This document shows positions 35,156-43,564 of a stretch of DNA of 64,000 nucleotides, in pieces. The stretch covers positions 372,001 to 436,000 of the forward strand of contig NZ_WMBT01000002.1 of NCBI RefSeq assembly GCF_009708075.1, given 5' to 3'. Source of the DNA: Paracoccus lichenicola. GTDB lineage: Bacteria; Pseudomonadota; Alphaproteobacteria; Rhodobacterales; Rhodobacteraceae. The notes under the pieces are model-generated. The model was not told the DNA's origin, did not search any database, and saw only the letters and a program-made list of their open reading frames with translations. Made by a program: the position numbers and the translations under genes. Positions within the stretch are counted from its first letter, which is position 1; each line of letters begins with the position of its first letter.

Positions 35156-36304
35156 ATGGACTTCGCGTTGACCGAGGAACAGGGGGCCATCTTCGACATG
35201 GCCCGCGATTTCGGGATGGAGCGCATCGCCCCTCATGCCCGCCAGTGGGAATCCGACGGCACCATCCCGCGCGCGTTGTGGGCGGATGTCGCGGCCCTGG
35301 GCCTGGGCGGCCTTTACGTGGCCGACGAATACGGCGGCGCGGGCCTGTCGCGGCTGGACGGCACCCTGGTGTTCGAGGCGCTGGCGATGGCCTGCCCCTC
35401 GGTCGCGGCGTTCCTGTCGATCCACAACATGTGCGGCGGCATGATCGACAAGTTCGGCTCCGCCGACACCAAGGCCCGCTGGCTGCCCGGATTGTGCGGC
35501 ATGGAGACGGTGTTTTCCTATGCCCTGACCGAACCCGGCAGCGGATCGGACGCCGCCGCCCTGCGCACGCGGGCGGAGCGCACCGACGGCGGCTGGCGGC
35601 TGAACGGGACCAAGGCCTTCATTTCCGGCGGGGGCTATTCCGACGCCTATATCGTCATGGCCCGCACCGGGGCCGATGGACCCAAGGGCATCAGCGCGGT
35701 GATCGTGCCCGACGGCGCCCCCGGCCTGTCCTTCGGCGCGCCCGAGGACAAGATGGGCTGGCGCGCGCAGCCGACCGCGCAGGTGCAGTTCGACGATTGC
35801 GCGATCCCCGCCGACGCCCTGCTGGGGGACGAGGGGCGCGGCTTTGCCTATGCCATGGCGGGGCTGGACGGGGGTCGGCTGAACATCGCGGCGGCGGCGC
35901 TTGGCGGCGCGCAGGCGGCGCTGGACGCAACGCTGGCCTATATGGGCGAACGGCGCGCCTTTGGCCAAAGCCTGGACCGGTTCCAGGCGCTGCAGTTCCG
36001 CCTGGCCGAAATGGAAACGGCCCTGCAATCGTCGCGCGTGTTCCTGCGTCAGGCGGCCTGGAAGCTGGACACCGGCGCGGCGGACGCCACCCGGTTCTGC
36101 GCGATGGCCAAGCTGCACGTCACCGACCGGGCGTTCGAGGTGGCGAACCAATGCCTGCAACTGCATGGCGGCTATGGCTACCTGGCCGATTACGGGATCG
36201 AGAAGATCGTGCGCGACCTGCGCGTCCACCAGATCCTGGAAGGCACCAACGAGATCATGCGCCTGATCGTCGCGCGCGCGATGCTGGCCGAACGGGGAAA
36301 CTGA
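35156..36304 (+). CDS. Acyl-CoA dehydrogenase, probable isobutyryl-CoA dehydrogenase
   Basis: A 382-residue FAD enzyme. Landmarks: MDFALTEEQGAIFDMARDFG, the FAD/substrate FSYALTEPGSGSDAAAL, GTKAFISGGG, RAFGQSLDRFQALQFRLAEM, and the catalytic Glu in LEGTNEIMR. Its length and setting in front of 3-hydroxyisobutyryl-CoA hydrolase and mmsB make isobutyryl-CoA the best substrate (valine pathway), though 2-methylbutyryl-CoA is possible. Start ATG 35156 follows a GAGGGATGAGG region. Overlaps the next gene by TGATG. Confidence 0.93.
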   Translation: MDFALTEEQGAIFDMARDFGMERIAPHARQWESDGTIPRALWADVAALGLGGLYVADEYGGAGLSRLDGTLVFEALAMACPSVAAFLSIHNMCGGMIDKFGSADTKARWLPGLCGMETVFSYALTEPGSGSDAAALRTRAERTDGGWRLNGTKAFISGGGYSDAYIVMARTGADGPKGISAVIVPDGAPGLSFGAPEDKMGWRAQPTAQVQFDDCAIPADALLGDEGRGFAYAMAGLDGGRLNIAAAALGGAQAALDATLAYMGERRAFGQSLDRFQALQFRLAEMETALQSSRVFLRQAAWKLDTGAADATRFCAMAKLHVTDRAFEVANQCLQLHGGYGYLADYGIEKIVRDLRVHQILEGTNEIMRLIVARAMLAERGN

Positions 36305-37311
36305 TGGACGACCTGAACATCCGCATATCGGGCCGCGCCGGTCGCCTGACCTTCAACCGCCCGCAGGCGCTGAACGCGCTGAGCCACGAGATGGCGCTGG
36401 CGATCCACCGCACGCTGGACGGCTGGCGCGACGACCCCTGCGTCGATCTGGTCATCATCGACGCCGAAGGGGACCGCGCCTTTTGCGCGGGCGGCGACAT
36501 CGCCGCCGTGTATCGCGCGGGCCTAGCGGGCGATCACGTCCTGGGGCAGCGGTTCTTCGCGGACGAATACCGCATGAACGCGGCCATCGCCGATTACCCC
36601 AAGCCCGTCGTGGCTTTCATGCAAGGCTTCGTCATGGGCGGCGGCGTGGGCGTGGGCGGGCACGCCAGCCACCGCATCGTGGGCGACAGCACGCAGATCG
36701 CCATGCCCGAATCCGGCATCGGGTTGATCCCCGACGTGGGCGGCACCTGGCTTTTGTCGCGCGCGCCGGGGCGGATCGGGGAATACCTGGCGCTGACCGG
36801 GGCGCGGATGGGCGCGGGCGACGCGATCCACGCGGGCTTCGCCGACATCTACCTGCCCGAGGACCGCTGGCCCGACCTGATCGCCCGGCTGGAGACGACG
36901 GGCGACCTGTCCCTGATCGAAGGCGAGGACGCGCCCACCGCACCCCTGCGCACGATGGACCTGTCCCCCTTCGCCGAGGAGACCGTGGCCGACATCATCG
37001 ACGCCCTGGAACAGGACGGCGATGCGCAGACCCTGAAGATCCTGGCGGGCAACTCGCCCCTGTCCATGGCCGCAAGCCTGGCGATGGTCCGTGCGGCACG
37101 TGGCGACGCCCGGATGCAGGACTCGCTGGCCCGCGAGTACCGGTTTACTTACCGCGCCACCCGGGACAGCGATTTCCTAGAAGGCGTGCGGGCGCAGATC
37201 ATCGACAAGGACCGCAAGCCCCGCTGGATGGCGGACGCCGGCCCTGCCCATGTGGCCGCGCTGCTGGCGTCCTTGGGGGAGCATGAACTGACCTGGAGGG
37301 AACCGGCATGA
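36304..37311 (+). CDS. 3-hydroxyisobutyryl-CoA hydrolase (enoyl-CoA hydratase superfamily)
   Basis: A 335-residue crotonase-fold hydrolase (HIBCH type) giving 3-hydroxyisobutyrate from its CoA ester. The family core is seen at RAFCAGGDIAAVYR (about 60-73), KPVVAFMQGFVMGGGVGVGG, and the substrate motif MPESGIGLIPDVGGTWLLSR, which distinguishes HIBCH from ordinary hydratases. Overlaps the acyl-CoA dehydrogenase (TGATG) and mmsB (ATGA), so these three are coupled. No standard gene symbol is in general bacterial use. Confidence 0.93.
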   Translation: MDDLNIRISGRAGRLTFNRPQALNALSHEMALAIHRTLDGWRDDPCVDLVIIDAEGDRAFCAGGDIAAVYRAGLAGDHVLGQRFFADEYRMNAAIADYPKPVVAFMQGFVMGGGVGVGGHASHRIVGDSTQIAMPESGIGLIPDVGGTWLLSRAPGRIGEYLALTGARMGAGDAIHAGFADIYLPEDRWPDLIARLETTGDLSLIEGEDAPTAPLRTMDLSPFAEETVADIIDALEQDGDAQTLKILAGNSPLSMAASLAMVRAARGDARMQDSLAREYRFTYRATRDSDFLEGVRAQIIDKDRKPRWMADAGPAHVAALLASLGEHELTWREPA

Positions 37312-38198
37312 AGATCGCATTCATCGGCCTTGGCAACATGGGCGCGCCCATGGCGCTGAACCTGGCCCGCGCGGGGCACGAGGTCACGGGGTTCGATACC
37401 GCCGCCCGGCCGGAAGGGCTGGATCTAGCCGACAGCGCCGCAGCCGCCGCCACGGATGCCGACGTGGTCATCACCATGCTGCCCAACGGGGCGATCCTGC
37501 GGGCGGTGGCCGATCAGGTGATCCCCGCGATGAAGCCGGGGGCGGTCCTCTGCGACTGTTCCACCGTGGATGTGGACAGCGCCCGCGCGGTGGCCGATCA
37601 GGCGCGGGCGGCGGGGCTGGATGCGCTGGACGCGCCGGTCTCGGGCGGGATCGGCGGGGCGCAGGCGGGCACGCTGACCTTCATGGTGGGCGGGTCCGAC
37701 GACGCCTTCGCCACCGTCACGCCGTTGTTCGACATCATGGGCCAGAAGGCCGTGCATTGCGGTGCCTCGGGCGCAGGCCAGGCGGCGAAGATCTGCAACA
37801 ACATGATCCTGGGCGTCACCATGATCGCCACCTGCGAGGCCTTTGCCCTGGCCGACAAGCTGGGTCTCGACCGCCAGAAGATGTTCGACGTGGTGTCCAC
37901 CTCATCGGGCTACAGCTGGTCGATGAACGCCTATTGCCCCGCGCCGGGCGTGGGACCCAAATCGCCCGCCGACAACGGCTACAAGCCGGGCTTTGCTGCG
38001 GAACTGATGCTCAAGGACCTGAACCTGTCGCAGGCCGCCGCGCAATCGGCCGGGGCCGACACGCCGATGGGCGCGCTGGCGCGGCAGCTTTACCGGCAGT
38101 TCGTCGAGGACGAGGACGGGCGCGGCCGAGACTTTTCGGCAATGTTGCCACGCTTCGCCGGAAAAAGCCGCCAGACGGAAGGAACCGGGGGCTTCTGA
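37308..38198 (+). CDS. mmsB: 3-hydroxyisobutyrate dehydrogenase
   Basis: A 296-residue NAD-dependent dehydrogenase making methylmalonate semialdehyde, the substrate of MmsA. Rossmann start IAFIGLGNMGAPMALNLARA, the substrate motif LDAPVSGGIGGAQAGTLTFM, and the catalytic Lys in GAGQAAKICNNMILG. C-terminal KSPADNGYKPGFAAELMLKD is diagnostic of the family. Its ATG overlaps the hydrolase stop. With mmsA, the dehydrogenase and the hydrolase it covers valine breakdown from isobutyryl-CoA to propionyl-CoA. Confidence 0.96.
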   Translation: MKIAFIGLGNMGAPMALNLARAGHEVTGFDTAARPEGLDLADSAAAAATDADVVITMLPNGAILRAVADQVIPAMKPGAVLCDCSTVDVDSARAVADQARAAGLDALDAPVSGGIGGAQAGTLTFMVGGSDDAFATVTPLFDIMGQKAVHCGASGAGQAAKICNNMILGVTMIATCEAFALADKLGLDRQKMFDVVSTSSGYSWSMNAYCPAPGVGPKSPADNGYKPGFAAELMLKDLNLSQAAAQSAGADTPMGALARQLYRQFVEDEDGRGRDFSAMLPRFAGKSRQTEGTGGF

Positions 38199-38262
38199 CG
38201 GAACTTGCGCCGCCCTCGGCAGGTTTTTGCCTTGCATGAGAGACAGCGCCGGAAACACCGCC

Positions 38263-38574
38263 ATGAACCCGAAGCCATCCATGATCCTGACCGTTCTGGC
38301 GGCGGCTCTCGTGGTCGCGTTCTCGGCCAACTTCGCCCCGCAGGCGCAGGGCACCTCGCAGGAAACCCCCCGCAAGCAAGCCCGCGCCCTGTCCCCCGGC
38401 GACGTGCTGCAGGCCGCCGAGGTCCATTTCATCGAACACCCCGGCCATTACGGCCTGGGTTCCGACCTGCGCGGCAGCCGCTATGCCCTATCGAACGGGC
38501 ATCTGGTCCGCGTCGATCCGGACAGCCTGCAGGTGCAGTCCGTCCTGCGCAGCGATGTCCGTTCCGTCGAGTGA
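38263..38574 (+). CDS. Small exported protein, function unknown
   Basis: A 103-residue secreted or anchored protein. A signal-like helix (MILTVLAAALVVAFSANFAP) follows the start MNPKPS. The mature part shows SPGDVLQAAEVHFIEHPGHY, GLGSDLRGSRYALSNGHLVR and VDPDSLQVQSVLRSDVR, resembling small periplasmic proteins of Rhodobacteraceae with no assigned role (RcnB-like folds are one possibility). ATG 38236 is an alternative start. It lies just upstream of the tRNA-Gly gene, which is on the other strand. Confidence 0.72.
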   Translation: MNPKPSMILTVLAAALVVAFSANFAPQAQGTSQETPRKQARALSPGDVLQAAEVHFIEHPGHYGLGSDLRGSRYALSNGHLVRVDPDSLQVQSVLRSDVRSVE

Positions 38575-38596
38575 TCCGCGCGTCGGGAAAGGAATT

Positions 38597-38670
38597 TGGA
38601 GCGGGTGATGGGAATCGAACCCACGTATTCAGCTTGGAAGGCTGCTGCTCTACCATTGAGCTACACCCGC
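38597..38670 (-). tRNA. tRNA-Gly (anticodon UCC)
   Basis: 74 bases with CCA encoded. Acceptor GCGGGTG pairs with CACCCGC, discriminator T. Anticodon stem/loop with CTTCCAA gives TCC. T-arm GTGGG TTCGATT CCCAT. Closely related to the CCC isoacceptor at 15635-15708. Confidence 0.96.
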
Positions 38671-38710
38671 ATGGGGCCGGTATAAGTCAGCCGCGCGGGG
38701 CGTGCAACCG

Positions 38711-39163
38711 TCATCGGCGCCCCTGGAAGAACCCCCGCAGCAGCGCCCGGGCCTGATCGGCGCCCAAGCCGTCATAGACCTGCGGGCGATGATGGCATTG
38801 CGGATGGTCGAAAACCCGCGCGCCATGCTCCACCCCGCCCATCCGCACGTCGCTGGCCCCGTAATACAGCCGCCCGATCCGCGCGGCTGAAATCGCCGCC
38901 GCGCACATCGGGCAGGGTTCCAGCGTGACCCACAGGTCATGGCCCGGCAGGCGTTCGGACCCTGCCAGGCGGCAGGCCTCGCGGATCGCCAGGATCTCGG
39001 CATGGGCCGTGGGGTCGGACAGTTCCCGCGTGCGGTTGCCCGCCGCCGCCGCCACCCGCCCGTCGGGCGAGACGACAACGGCGCCCACCGGCACCTCGCC
39101 CCGATCGGCGGCAGCCCTTGCCTGATCCAGGGCCAGCGCCATATGAGAGGTGAAGCGGCTCAT
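38711..39163 (-). CDS. tadA: tRNA-specific adenosine deaminase
   Basis: A 150-residue zinc enzyme that deaminates A34 to inosine in tRNA-Arg(ACG). The active-site motif [14 protein letters not shown] (His/Glu) and the zinc PCPMCAAAI are intact, with [15 protein letters not shown] at the N-terminus. The start is placed at 39163 ([15 protein letters not shown]); the upstream extension is not conserved. Divergent from rluB. Confidence 0.93.
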   Translation of the reverse strand: MSRFTSHMALALDQARAAADRGEVPVGAVVVSPDGRVAAAAGNRTRELSDPTAHAEILAIREACRLAGSERLPGHDLWVTLEPCPMCAAAISAARIGRLYYGASDVRMGGVEHGARVFDHPQCHHRPQVYDGLGADQARALLRGFFQGRR

Positions 39164-39273
39164 GCCCGCTTGTCGCAAGGGCGCAGCCGTCGTGCAAGTC
39201 GCCCTTTCCCCCGACCCGCGCGTCCGATACACACGCGCCTTTGCCACCGCAGCGATGCGCAGGAGAGATCGCC

Positions 39274-40971
39274 ATGACCGACGACACGACCCCCGCCCCC
39301 CATCCGGCCCCCGCCGCCACACCGGACCAATCCCCCGACCGCATCGCCAAGGTGATGGCGCGGGCGGGCGTGGCCAGCCGCCGGGATGCCGAGCGGATGA
39401 TCCTGGAAGGCCGGGTGACGGTGAACGGGAAAAAGATCGACAGCCCCGCGCTGGACGTGCTGCCCACCGACCACATCACCGTGGATGGAAAAAAGCTGGA
39501 CGAGCCGCAGGAAACGCGGCTGTGGCTGTATTACAAGCCGCTGGGACTGGTGACGACCGAATCCGACGAAAAGGGCCGCCAGACGGTGTTCGACGCCCTG
39601 CCCCGCGACCTGCCGCGCGTGATGACGGTCGGGCGGCTTGACCTGACCTCGGAAGGGCTGCTGCTGCTGACCAATGACGGCGAATTGAAGCGGCGGCTGG
39701 AGCTGCCCTCGACCGGCTGGCTGCGGCGGTACCGCGTGCGGGTGAACGGCACGCCCAACGACATGACCTTCGCCCCCCTGCGCCGGGGCGTCACCATCGA
39801 GGGCGAGGATTTCGCCCCGATGGAGATCAAGCTGGACAGCCAGCAGGGCGCGAACGCCTGGCTGACCGTCGGCATCCGCGAGGGCAAGAACCGCGAAATC
39901 CGCCGCGCCATGACCCATGTCGGCCTGCAGGTGAACCGGCTGATCCGCATCGGCTATGGTCCCTTCAAGCTGACCGGCATGGAAAAGAACGAGGTGGTCG
40001 AGGTCAAGAAGCGCGTGTTGCGCGACCAGCTGGGCGGGTTGCTGACGGGCGAGGACACCGCGCCCAAGGAACGCGAGATGCGCCCGCGCGGCGCCGAAGG
40101 TCCCCGCAAACCGCGCGAGGATGGCGACGCGCCGCGCCGCACGTTCCGGTCGGCGGCGGGCGGTGCGGACGGCGAAAGCCGCTTTGCCCGCAAGCCCGGC
40201 GGTCCGCGCGACGACGCGAATCGCCCGGCCCGATCCTGGGGGGACAAGCCCGCCAAGCCGCGCTTTGGCGGATCGGATGACGGCGAACGGTCCCGCTTCC
40301 AGGGCAAGCCGCGCGCCGATGGCGACCGTCCCGCCCGGCCCTGGTCCGGCAAACCGCGTGCCGAAAGCGCCGAGGATCGGCCGCGCTTCGCCAAGCCCGC
40401 GCCGCGTGACGGCCAGGGCGGCAAGCCCGGCTACAAGCCGCGCGGTGACAAACCGGAAGGCGGGTTCAAGCCCCGGGGCGACCGGCCCGAAGGCGAACGC
40501 AGCTACAAGCCGCGCGGGGATCGTCCCGAGGGCGGGTTCAAGCCGCGTGGAGAGAAGGCGGACGGCGAGCGCAGCTACAAGCCGCGTGGCGACAAGCCGG
40601 AAGGCGGGTTCAAGCCGCGTGGCGACCGGCCCGAAGGGGATCGCGGCTACAAGCCCCGAGGCGACCGGCCCGAGGGCGAACGCGGCTACAAGCCGCGCGG
40701 AGAGGGTAAGCCTGCGGACGAGCGCGGGTTCAAGCCGCGTGGCGAGGGGAAACCCGGCTTCGGTCCGCGTGACGGCAAGCCTGCGGGCGAACGGGGCTTC
40801 AAGCCGCGCGGCGAGGGAAAGCCCGCGGGCGATCGCAAGCCCTTCGGCAAGCCGGGCGGGCCGAAACCGGCGCGCGGCGGCTCGGGCGGGGAGGCCCGGT
40901 TCGCGGGCAAGCCGGGCGGGCGTCCTGCGGGAAAACCGGGCGGCCGGCCCGGAGGCAAGCCGCGCGGGTGA
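39274..40971 (+). CDS. rluB: 23S rRNA pseudouridine synthase (RluB type) with a long basic repeat tail
   Basis: A 565-residue protein. The S4 RNA-binding domain at about 20-68 ([30 protein letters not shown]) precedes the RsuA/RluB catalytic domain to about 255, with the catalytic Asp in [20 protein letters not shown] and [20 protein letters not shown]. RluB modifies 23S U2605. From about 265 to the end the protein is a Lys/Arg/Gly/Pro-rich, disordered tail; residues about 385-522 hold repeats of a [10 protein letters not shown] / GFKPRGE unit. Start ATG 39274 follows AGGAGAG. Codon use in the tail is similar to the rest, so I see no sign of insertion. Confidence 0.9.
   Translation: MTDDTTPAPHPAPAATPDQSPDRIAKVMARAGVASRRDAERMILEGRVTVNGKKIDSPALDVLPTDHITVDGKKLDEPQETRLWLYYKPLGLVTTESDEKGRQTVFDALPRDLPRVMTVGRLDLTSEGLLLLTNDGELKRRLELPSTGWLRRYRVRVNGTPNDMTFAPLRRGVTIEGEDFAPMEIKLDSQQGANAWLTVGIREGKNREIRRAMTHVGLQVNRLIRIGYGPFKLTGMEKNEVVEVKKRVLRDQLGGLLTGEDTAPKEREMRPRGAEGPRKPREDGDAPRRTFRSAAGGADGESRFARKPGGPRDDANRPARSWGDKPAKPRFGGSDDGERSRFQGKPRADGDRPARPWSGKPRAESAEDRPRFAKPAPRDGQGGKPGYKPRGDKPEGGFKPRGDRPEGERSYKPRGDRPEGGFKPRGEKADGERSYKPRGDKPEGGFKPRGDRPEGDRGYKPRGDRPEGERGYKPRGEGKPADERGFKPRGEGKPGFGPRDGKPAGERGFKPRGEGKPAGDRKPFGKPGGPKPARGGSGGEARFAGKPGGRPAGKPGGRPGGKPRG
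40430..40840 (+). repeat. Coding tandem repeats in the rluB tail
   Basis: About a dozen degenerate copies of a 10-residue unit ([19 protein letters not shown] and variants), about 30 bases each, with roughly half the copies alternating G-FKPRG and Y-KPRG. The reading frame is kept throughout. The repeats encode a positively charged, flexible tail that could bind rRNA. Confidence 0.8.
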
Positions 40972-41016
40972 TCCGCGCCGGTTCCGGGCCTGCGCGTCCG
41001 CGCGGCCCGGACGGGA

Positions 41017-41193
41017 TCACTTCGTCAGGATCAGCTTGCCCGCGCGGGTGATGCGCAGCTGGTAGATCTGCTCGTCCAGCACGATCAGCGCCTGGTTGCC
41101 GCCCCGCGTCAGCGCCGTCGCGTCATGCTGCGGGATGCGCGACAGAACGCTGGTCGCGGGTTGCTGGAAATCGGCGGGGCGCGCTGCGGTCAT
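41017..41193 (-). CDS. hemP: Hemin uptake protein HemP
   Basis: A 58-residue protein with the HemP domain: LTRGGNQALIVLDEQIYQLR and the invariant end ITRAGKLILTK. HemP proteins are small and iron-regulated; in some alphaproteobacteria (HmuP) they activate heme receptor genes. The start MTAARPADFQQ is chosen at 41193; a longer frame has no ribosome site. An AT-rich stretch with an inverted repeat lies upstream. No heme transport gene is adjacent. Confidence 0.85.
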   Translation of the reverse strand: MTAARPADFQQPATSVLSRIPQHDATALTRGGNQALIVLDEQIYQLRITRAGKLILTK

Positions 41194-41232
41194 GGTCAGC
41201 CTCTTGGGGTTAAGCCTTGGTCCCTGGAAATC

Positions 41233-41256
41233 TGACAAAATCACTGTGGAATGTCA
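41233..41256. promoter_or_regulatory. Inverted repeat upstream of hemP
   Basis: TGACA (41233-41237) and TGTCA (41252-41256), separated by 14 bases in an unusually AT-rich stretch, 40-60 bases before the hemP start. It could be an iron-regulator site (RirA/Fur-type), but the arms are short and the match to any published box is poor. Confidence 0.3.
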
Positions 41257-41321
41257 AAGTAATTTAGTCGGAAATTTTCCGGGGCTGCGGTGAGCGGCAT
41301 AAACCAGCGATGAACAAAGAC

Positions 41322-42212
41322 TTAGCGGGACAGGCAATCGTCGATGGCCTGCGCCATGGCACCCATCAGGTCGAAATAAAGATCCGGTCCCCGGCTTTCT
41401 GTGCCGCCTTCGGGCGACAACTCATCGCCCATGCGGATGCCCGATCCCTCGATCACCATCCGGACCAGCTTCGGATCGCTGGCATGTTCCGGAAAGGCGC
41501 AGGCCGCGCCTGCCGCCGCGATCTGGTCCCGGATGGCCGACAAGCGCGCGGCAGAGGGCGCGCTGGCATCGCCCAGCGATACCGCGATGGCGGGGCGCAG
41601 GCCGTAATGGTCGGTGAAATAGCCATAAGCGTCGTGAAAGACGACAAGGCTGGCCTTTTCGTGCGGGGCAAGCCGCGCCTGCAGGCTGGCGTCCAGGTCG
41701 GCAATGCGCTGGCCGGCCCGGGCCGCGTTGCGCGCATAGGTTTCCGCATTATCGGGATCTTTCGCCGCCAAAGCCTCGGCGATTGCCGTCAGCCACAGCC
41801 GCGCATTGGCCGGATCCAGCCAGGCATGGGGGTCGGTGCTGTCGTGATCATGGTCATGGTCATGCCCGTGATCCTCGCCATAGCGGCGCAGATGCGTGCC
41901 CGGCACCTCCAGCAAGCGCAGTTGCGCCACCCCGTCCGCCAGCGACCCCGCAGCCCGATCCAGCCAGGGCGTCAGCTCCGGCCCCGTCCAGACCAGCAGC
42001 CCGGCCTCCTGCAACCCCCGCGCATCCGAGGGCCGCATCTGGTGGTGATGCGCGCTGGCCCCTTGCGGCAGCAGCACCTGCACGGGTGCGCCCTCGCCCA
42101 TCACCTGCCGGACCAGCGATGCCGTCACCGGCGTGTCGGCCACGACGCGCGGCGGCTCGGCCAGGACGGGGGTGGCGGCCAGAAAGGCCAGCGTGGAAAG
42201 CAGGAGGCGCAT
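41322..42212 (-). CDS. znuA: Zinc ABC transporter substrate-binding protein
   Basis: A 296-residue periplasmic zinc-binding protein. Signal peptide MRLLLSTLAFLAATPVLAE (cleavage ALA-E). The cluster A-I ligands are seen at SAHHHQMRPSDARGL and the His-rich acidic loop EDHGHDHDHDHDSTDPHAW (about 115-135). VVFHDAYGYFTDHYGL and PEHASDPKL complete the site. Start 42212. Divergent from zur-znuC-znuB with a Zur-type palindrome in the shared upstream region. Confidence 0.95.
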   Translation of the reverse strand: MRLLLSTLAFLAATPVLAEPPRVVADTPVTASLVRQVMGEGAPVQVLLPQGASAHHHQMRPSDARGLQEAGLLVWTGPELTPWLDRAAGSLADGVAQLRLLEVPGTHLRRYGEDHGHDHDHDHDSTDPHAWLDPANARLWLTAIAEALAAKDPDNAETYARNAARAGQRIADLDASLQARLAPHEKASLVVFHDAYGYFTDHYGLRPAIAVSLGDASAPSAARLSAIRDQIAAAGAACAFPEHASDPKLVRMVIEGSGIRMGDELSPEGGTESRGPDLYFDLMGAMAQAIDDCLSR

Positions 42213-42254
42213 CGGATGTCCCTTGTTCGTCGATTGCAGGACCGTTCCTTTCCA

Positions 42255-42269
42255 TGTTACATGATAACA
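42255..42269. promoter_or_regulatory. Zur box between znuA and zur
   Basis: Perfect palindrome TGTTA-CATGA-TAACA, 43 bases before the znuA start and 31 before the zur start. This matches the alphaproteobacterial Zur pattern (GTTATnnnATAAC type). A second weaker TAAC half-site (AAAGTAAC) lies at 42288-42295. It would let zinc-loaded Zur repress both directions. Confidence 0.75.
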
Positions 42270-42299
42270 CGTCAACCGGAATGTGATAAAGTAACGACA

Positions 42300-42809
42300 T
42301 TGACCGACAGCACCGACAGCCCCACCCCGGCCTTTGCCCCCCACGACCACCGCGCCTGCGAGGTCCGTGCCATGGATCAGGCGGCAGGCAGGCTGGCCGA
42401 ACAGGGCGGCCGCATGACCCCCGTGCGCCGCCGCACGCTGGAAATCCTGCTGGAATCGCACCGCGCGATGGGCGCCTACGAGGTGCTGGACCGCCTGGCC
42501 GCCGAGGGCTTCGGCCACCAGCCGCCGGTCGCCTATCGCGCGCTGGAATTCCTGGTCGATCATGGCCTTGCGCACCGCCTGCAACGGCTGAACGCCTTTG
42601 CGGCCTGCCTGCATCCGGGCCATGACCATGCGCCCGCCTTCCTGATCTGCCGCACCTGCGGCACGCTGGCCGAACTGCCCGCCGCCCCCGTGCGCAGCGC
42701 CCTGGCCGATCTGGCGGCGGAAACCGGCTTCGCGGTCGAGCGCGTCACCATCGAGGCCCTGGGCCTTTGCCCCGCCTGCGCCGAGGCCCGGACCGGAGCG
42801 GGCGCATGA
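42300..42809 (+). CDS. zur: Zinc uptake regulator, Fur family
   Basis: A 169-residue Fur-type repressor. DNA-binding part: RMTPVRRRTLEILLESHRAM, GAYEVLDRLAAEGFGHQPPV, AYRALEFLVDHGLAHR. Metal ligands: the dimer zinc site CRTCG (about 120-124) and C-terminal CPAC, plus LHPGHDHAPAF. An N-terminal HDHRAC adds histidines. No ATG precedes the HTH in a good place: TTG 42300 (MTDSTDSPTP) gives the family-length protein; ATG 42372 is an alternative that drops HDHRAC. Overlaps znuC by ATGA. Confidence 0.88.
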   Translation: MTDSTDSPTPAFAPHDHRACEVRAMDQAAGRLAEQGGRMTPVRRRTLEILLESHRAMGAYEVLDRLAAEGFGHQPPVAYRALEFLVDHGLAHRLQRLNAFAACLHPGHDHAPAFLICRTCGTLAELPAAPVRSALADLAAETGFAVERVTIEALGLCPACAEARTGAGA

Positions 42810-43564
42810 GCGCGCTGATCGAGGCCCAAGGCCTGACCATCCTGCGCCCCGGCAGCCATGACACGGTCCTGCAGGACGTGGATTTCCGCATCGACCCGCA
42901 AGAGATCGTCACCGTGGTTGGCCCGAACGGGTCGGGCAAGTCCTCGCTGATCCGGGCGTTGCTGGGGCATATGCCGCTGGCGGCGGGCCGGGTGACGCGC
43001 AGGGCGGGCTTGCGCATCGGCTATGTCCCGCAGCGGGTGCAGGTGGACACCACCATTCCCATGACCGTGCGGCGCTTCCTGTCCCTGCCCCGCCGCGTTC
43101 CCGACGAGGTCGCGGCAAGGGTCCTGACCCGCACGGGGGTCGAGGGCGTCGAGGCGCGCCAGTTGACGCAGCTCTCCGGCGGCCAGTTCCAGCGCGTTCT
43201 GCTGGCCCGCGCGCTGCTGCACGACCCGCATCTGCTGGTGCTGGACGAGCCGACGCAGGGCCTGGACCAGCCCGGCATCGTCGCCTTCTACCAGCTGATC
43301 GCCGAGGTGCGCCGCCAGTCCGGGGCGGCGGTGCTGATGGTCAGCCACGACCTGCTGGTGGTGATGCGGGCGTCCGACCGGGTGATCTGCCTCAACGGGC
43401 ACATCTGCTGCGAGGGCACGCCCCGGCATGTCAGCAGCGCCCCCGAATACCGCGCCCTGTTCGGCGCGGGGTCCGAGGGCACGCTGGCCCTTTACCAGCA
43501 CCACCACGACCATGACCACGATGCGGCCTGCCTGCACCCGCACGACCACGCCGGGGCATCCTGA
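42806..43564 (+). CDS. znuC: Zinc ABC transporter ATP-binding protein
   Basis: A 252-residue ATPase. Walker A GPNGSGKSS (about 39-47), Q-loop region GYVPQRV, signature LSGGQFQRVLLARALL, Walker B LLVLDEPTQGLD and switch His in MVSHDL. The C-terminus has a His/Asp-rich extension (YQHHHDHDHDAACLHPHDHA) not needed for catalysis, possibly a zinc sensor or chaperone tail. Start fixed by the ATGA overlap with zur, then TGATG into znuB. Confidence 0.95.
   Translation: MSALIEAQGLTILRPGSHDTVLQDVDFRIDPQEIVTVVGPNGSGKSSLIRALLGHMPLAAGRVTRRAGLRIGYVPQRVQVDTTIPMTVRRFLSLPRRVPDEVAARVLTRTGVEGVEARQLTQLSGGQFQRVLLARALLHDPHLLVLDEPTQGLDQPGIVAFYQLIAEVRRQSGAAVLMVSHDLLVVMRASDRVICLNGHICCEGTPRHVSSAPEYRALFGAGSEGTLALYQHHHDHDHDAACLHPHDHAGAS

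Noticed and set aside
40430..40840. Regular 30-base repeats resembling a CRISPR array
   Set aside because: The repeats are degenerate, contiguous without spacers, and in frame with rluB.
40121..41065. Long overlapping frame in another phase of rluB
   Set aside because: It is a by-product of the repeated basic coding tail; no motif, and rluB is well supported.
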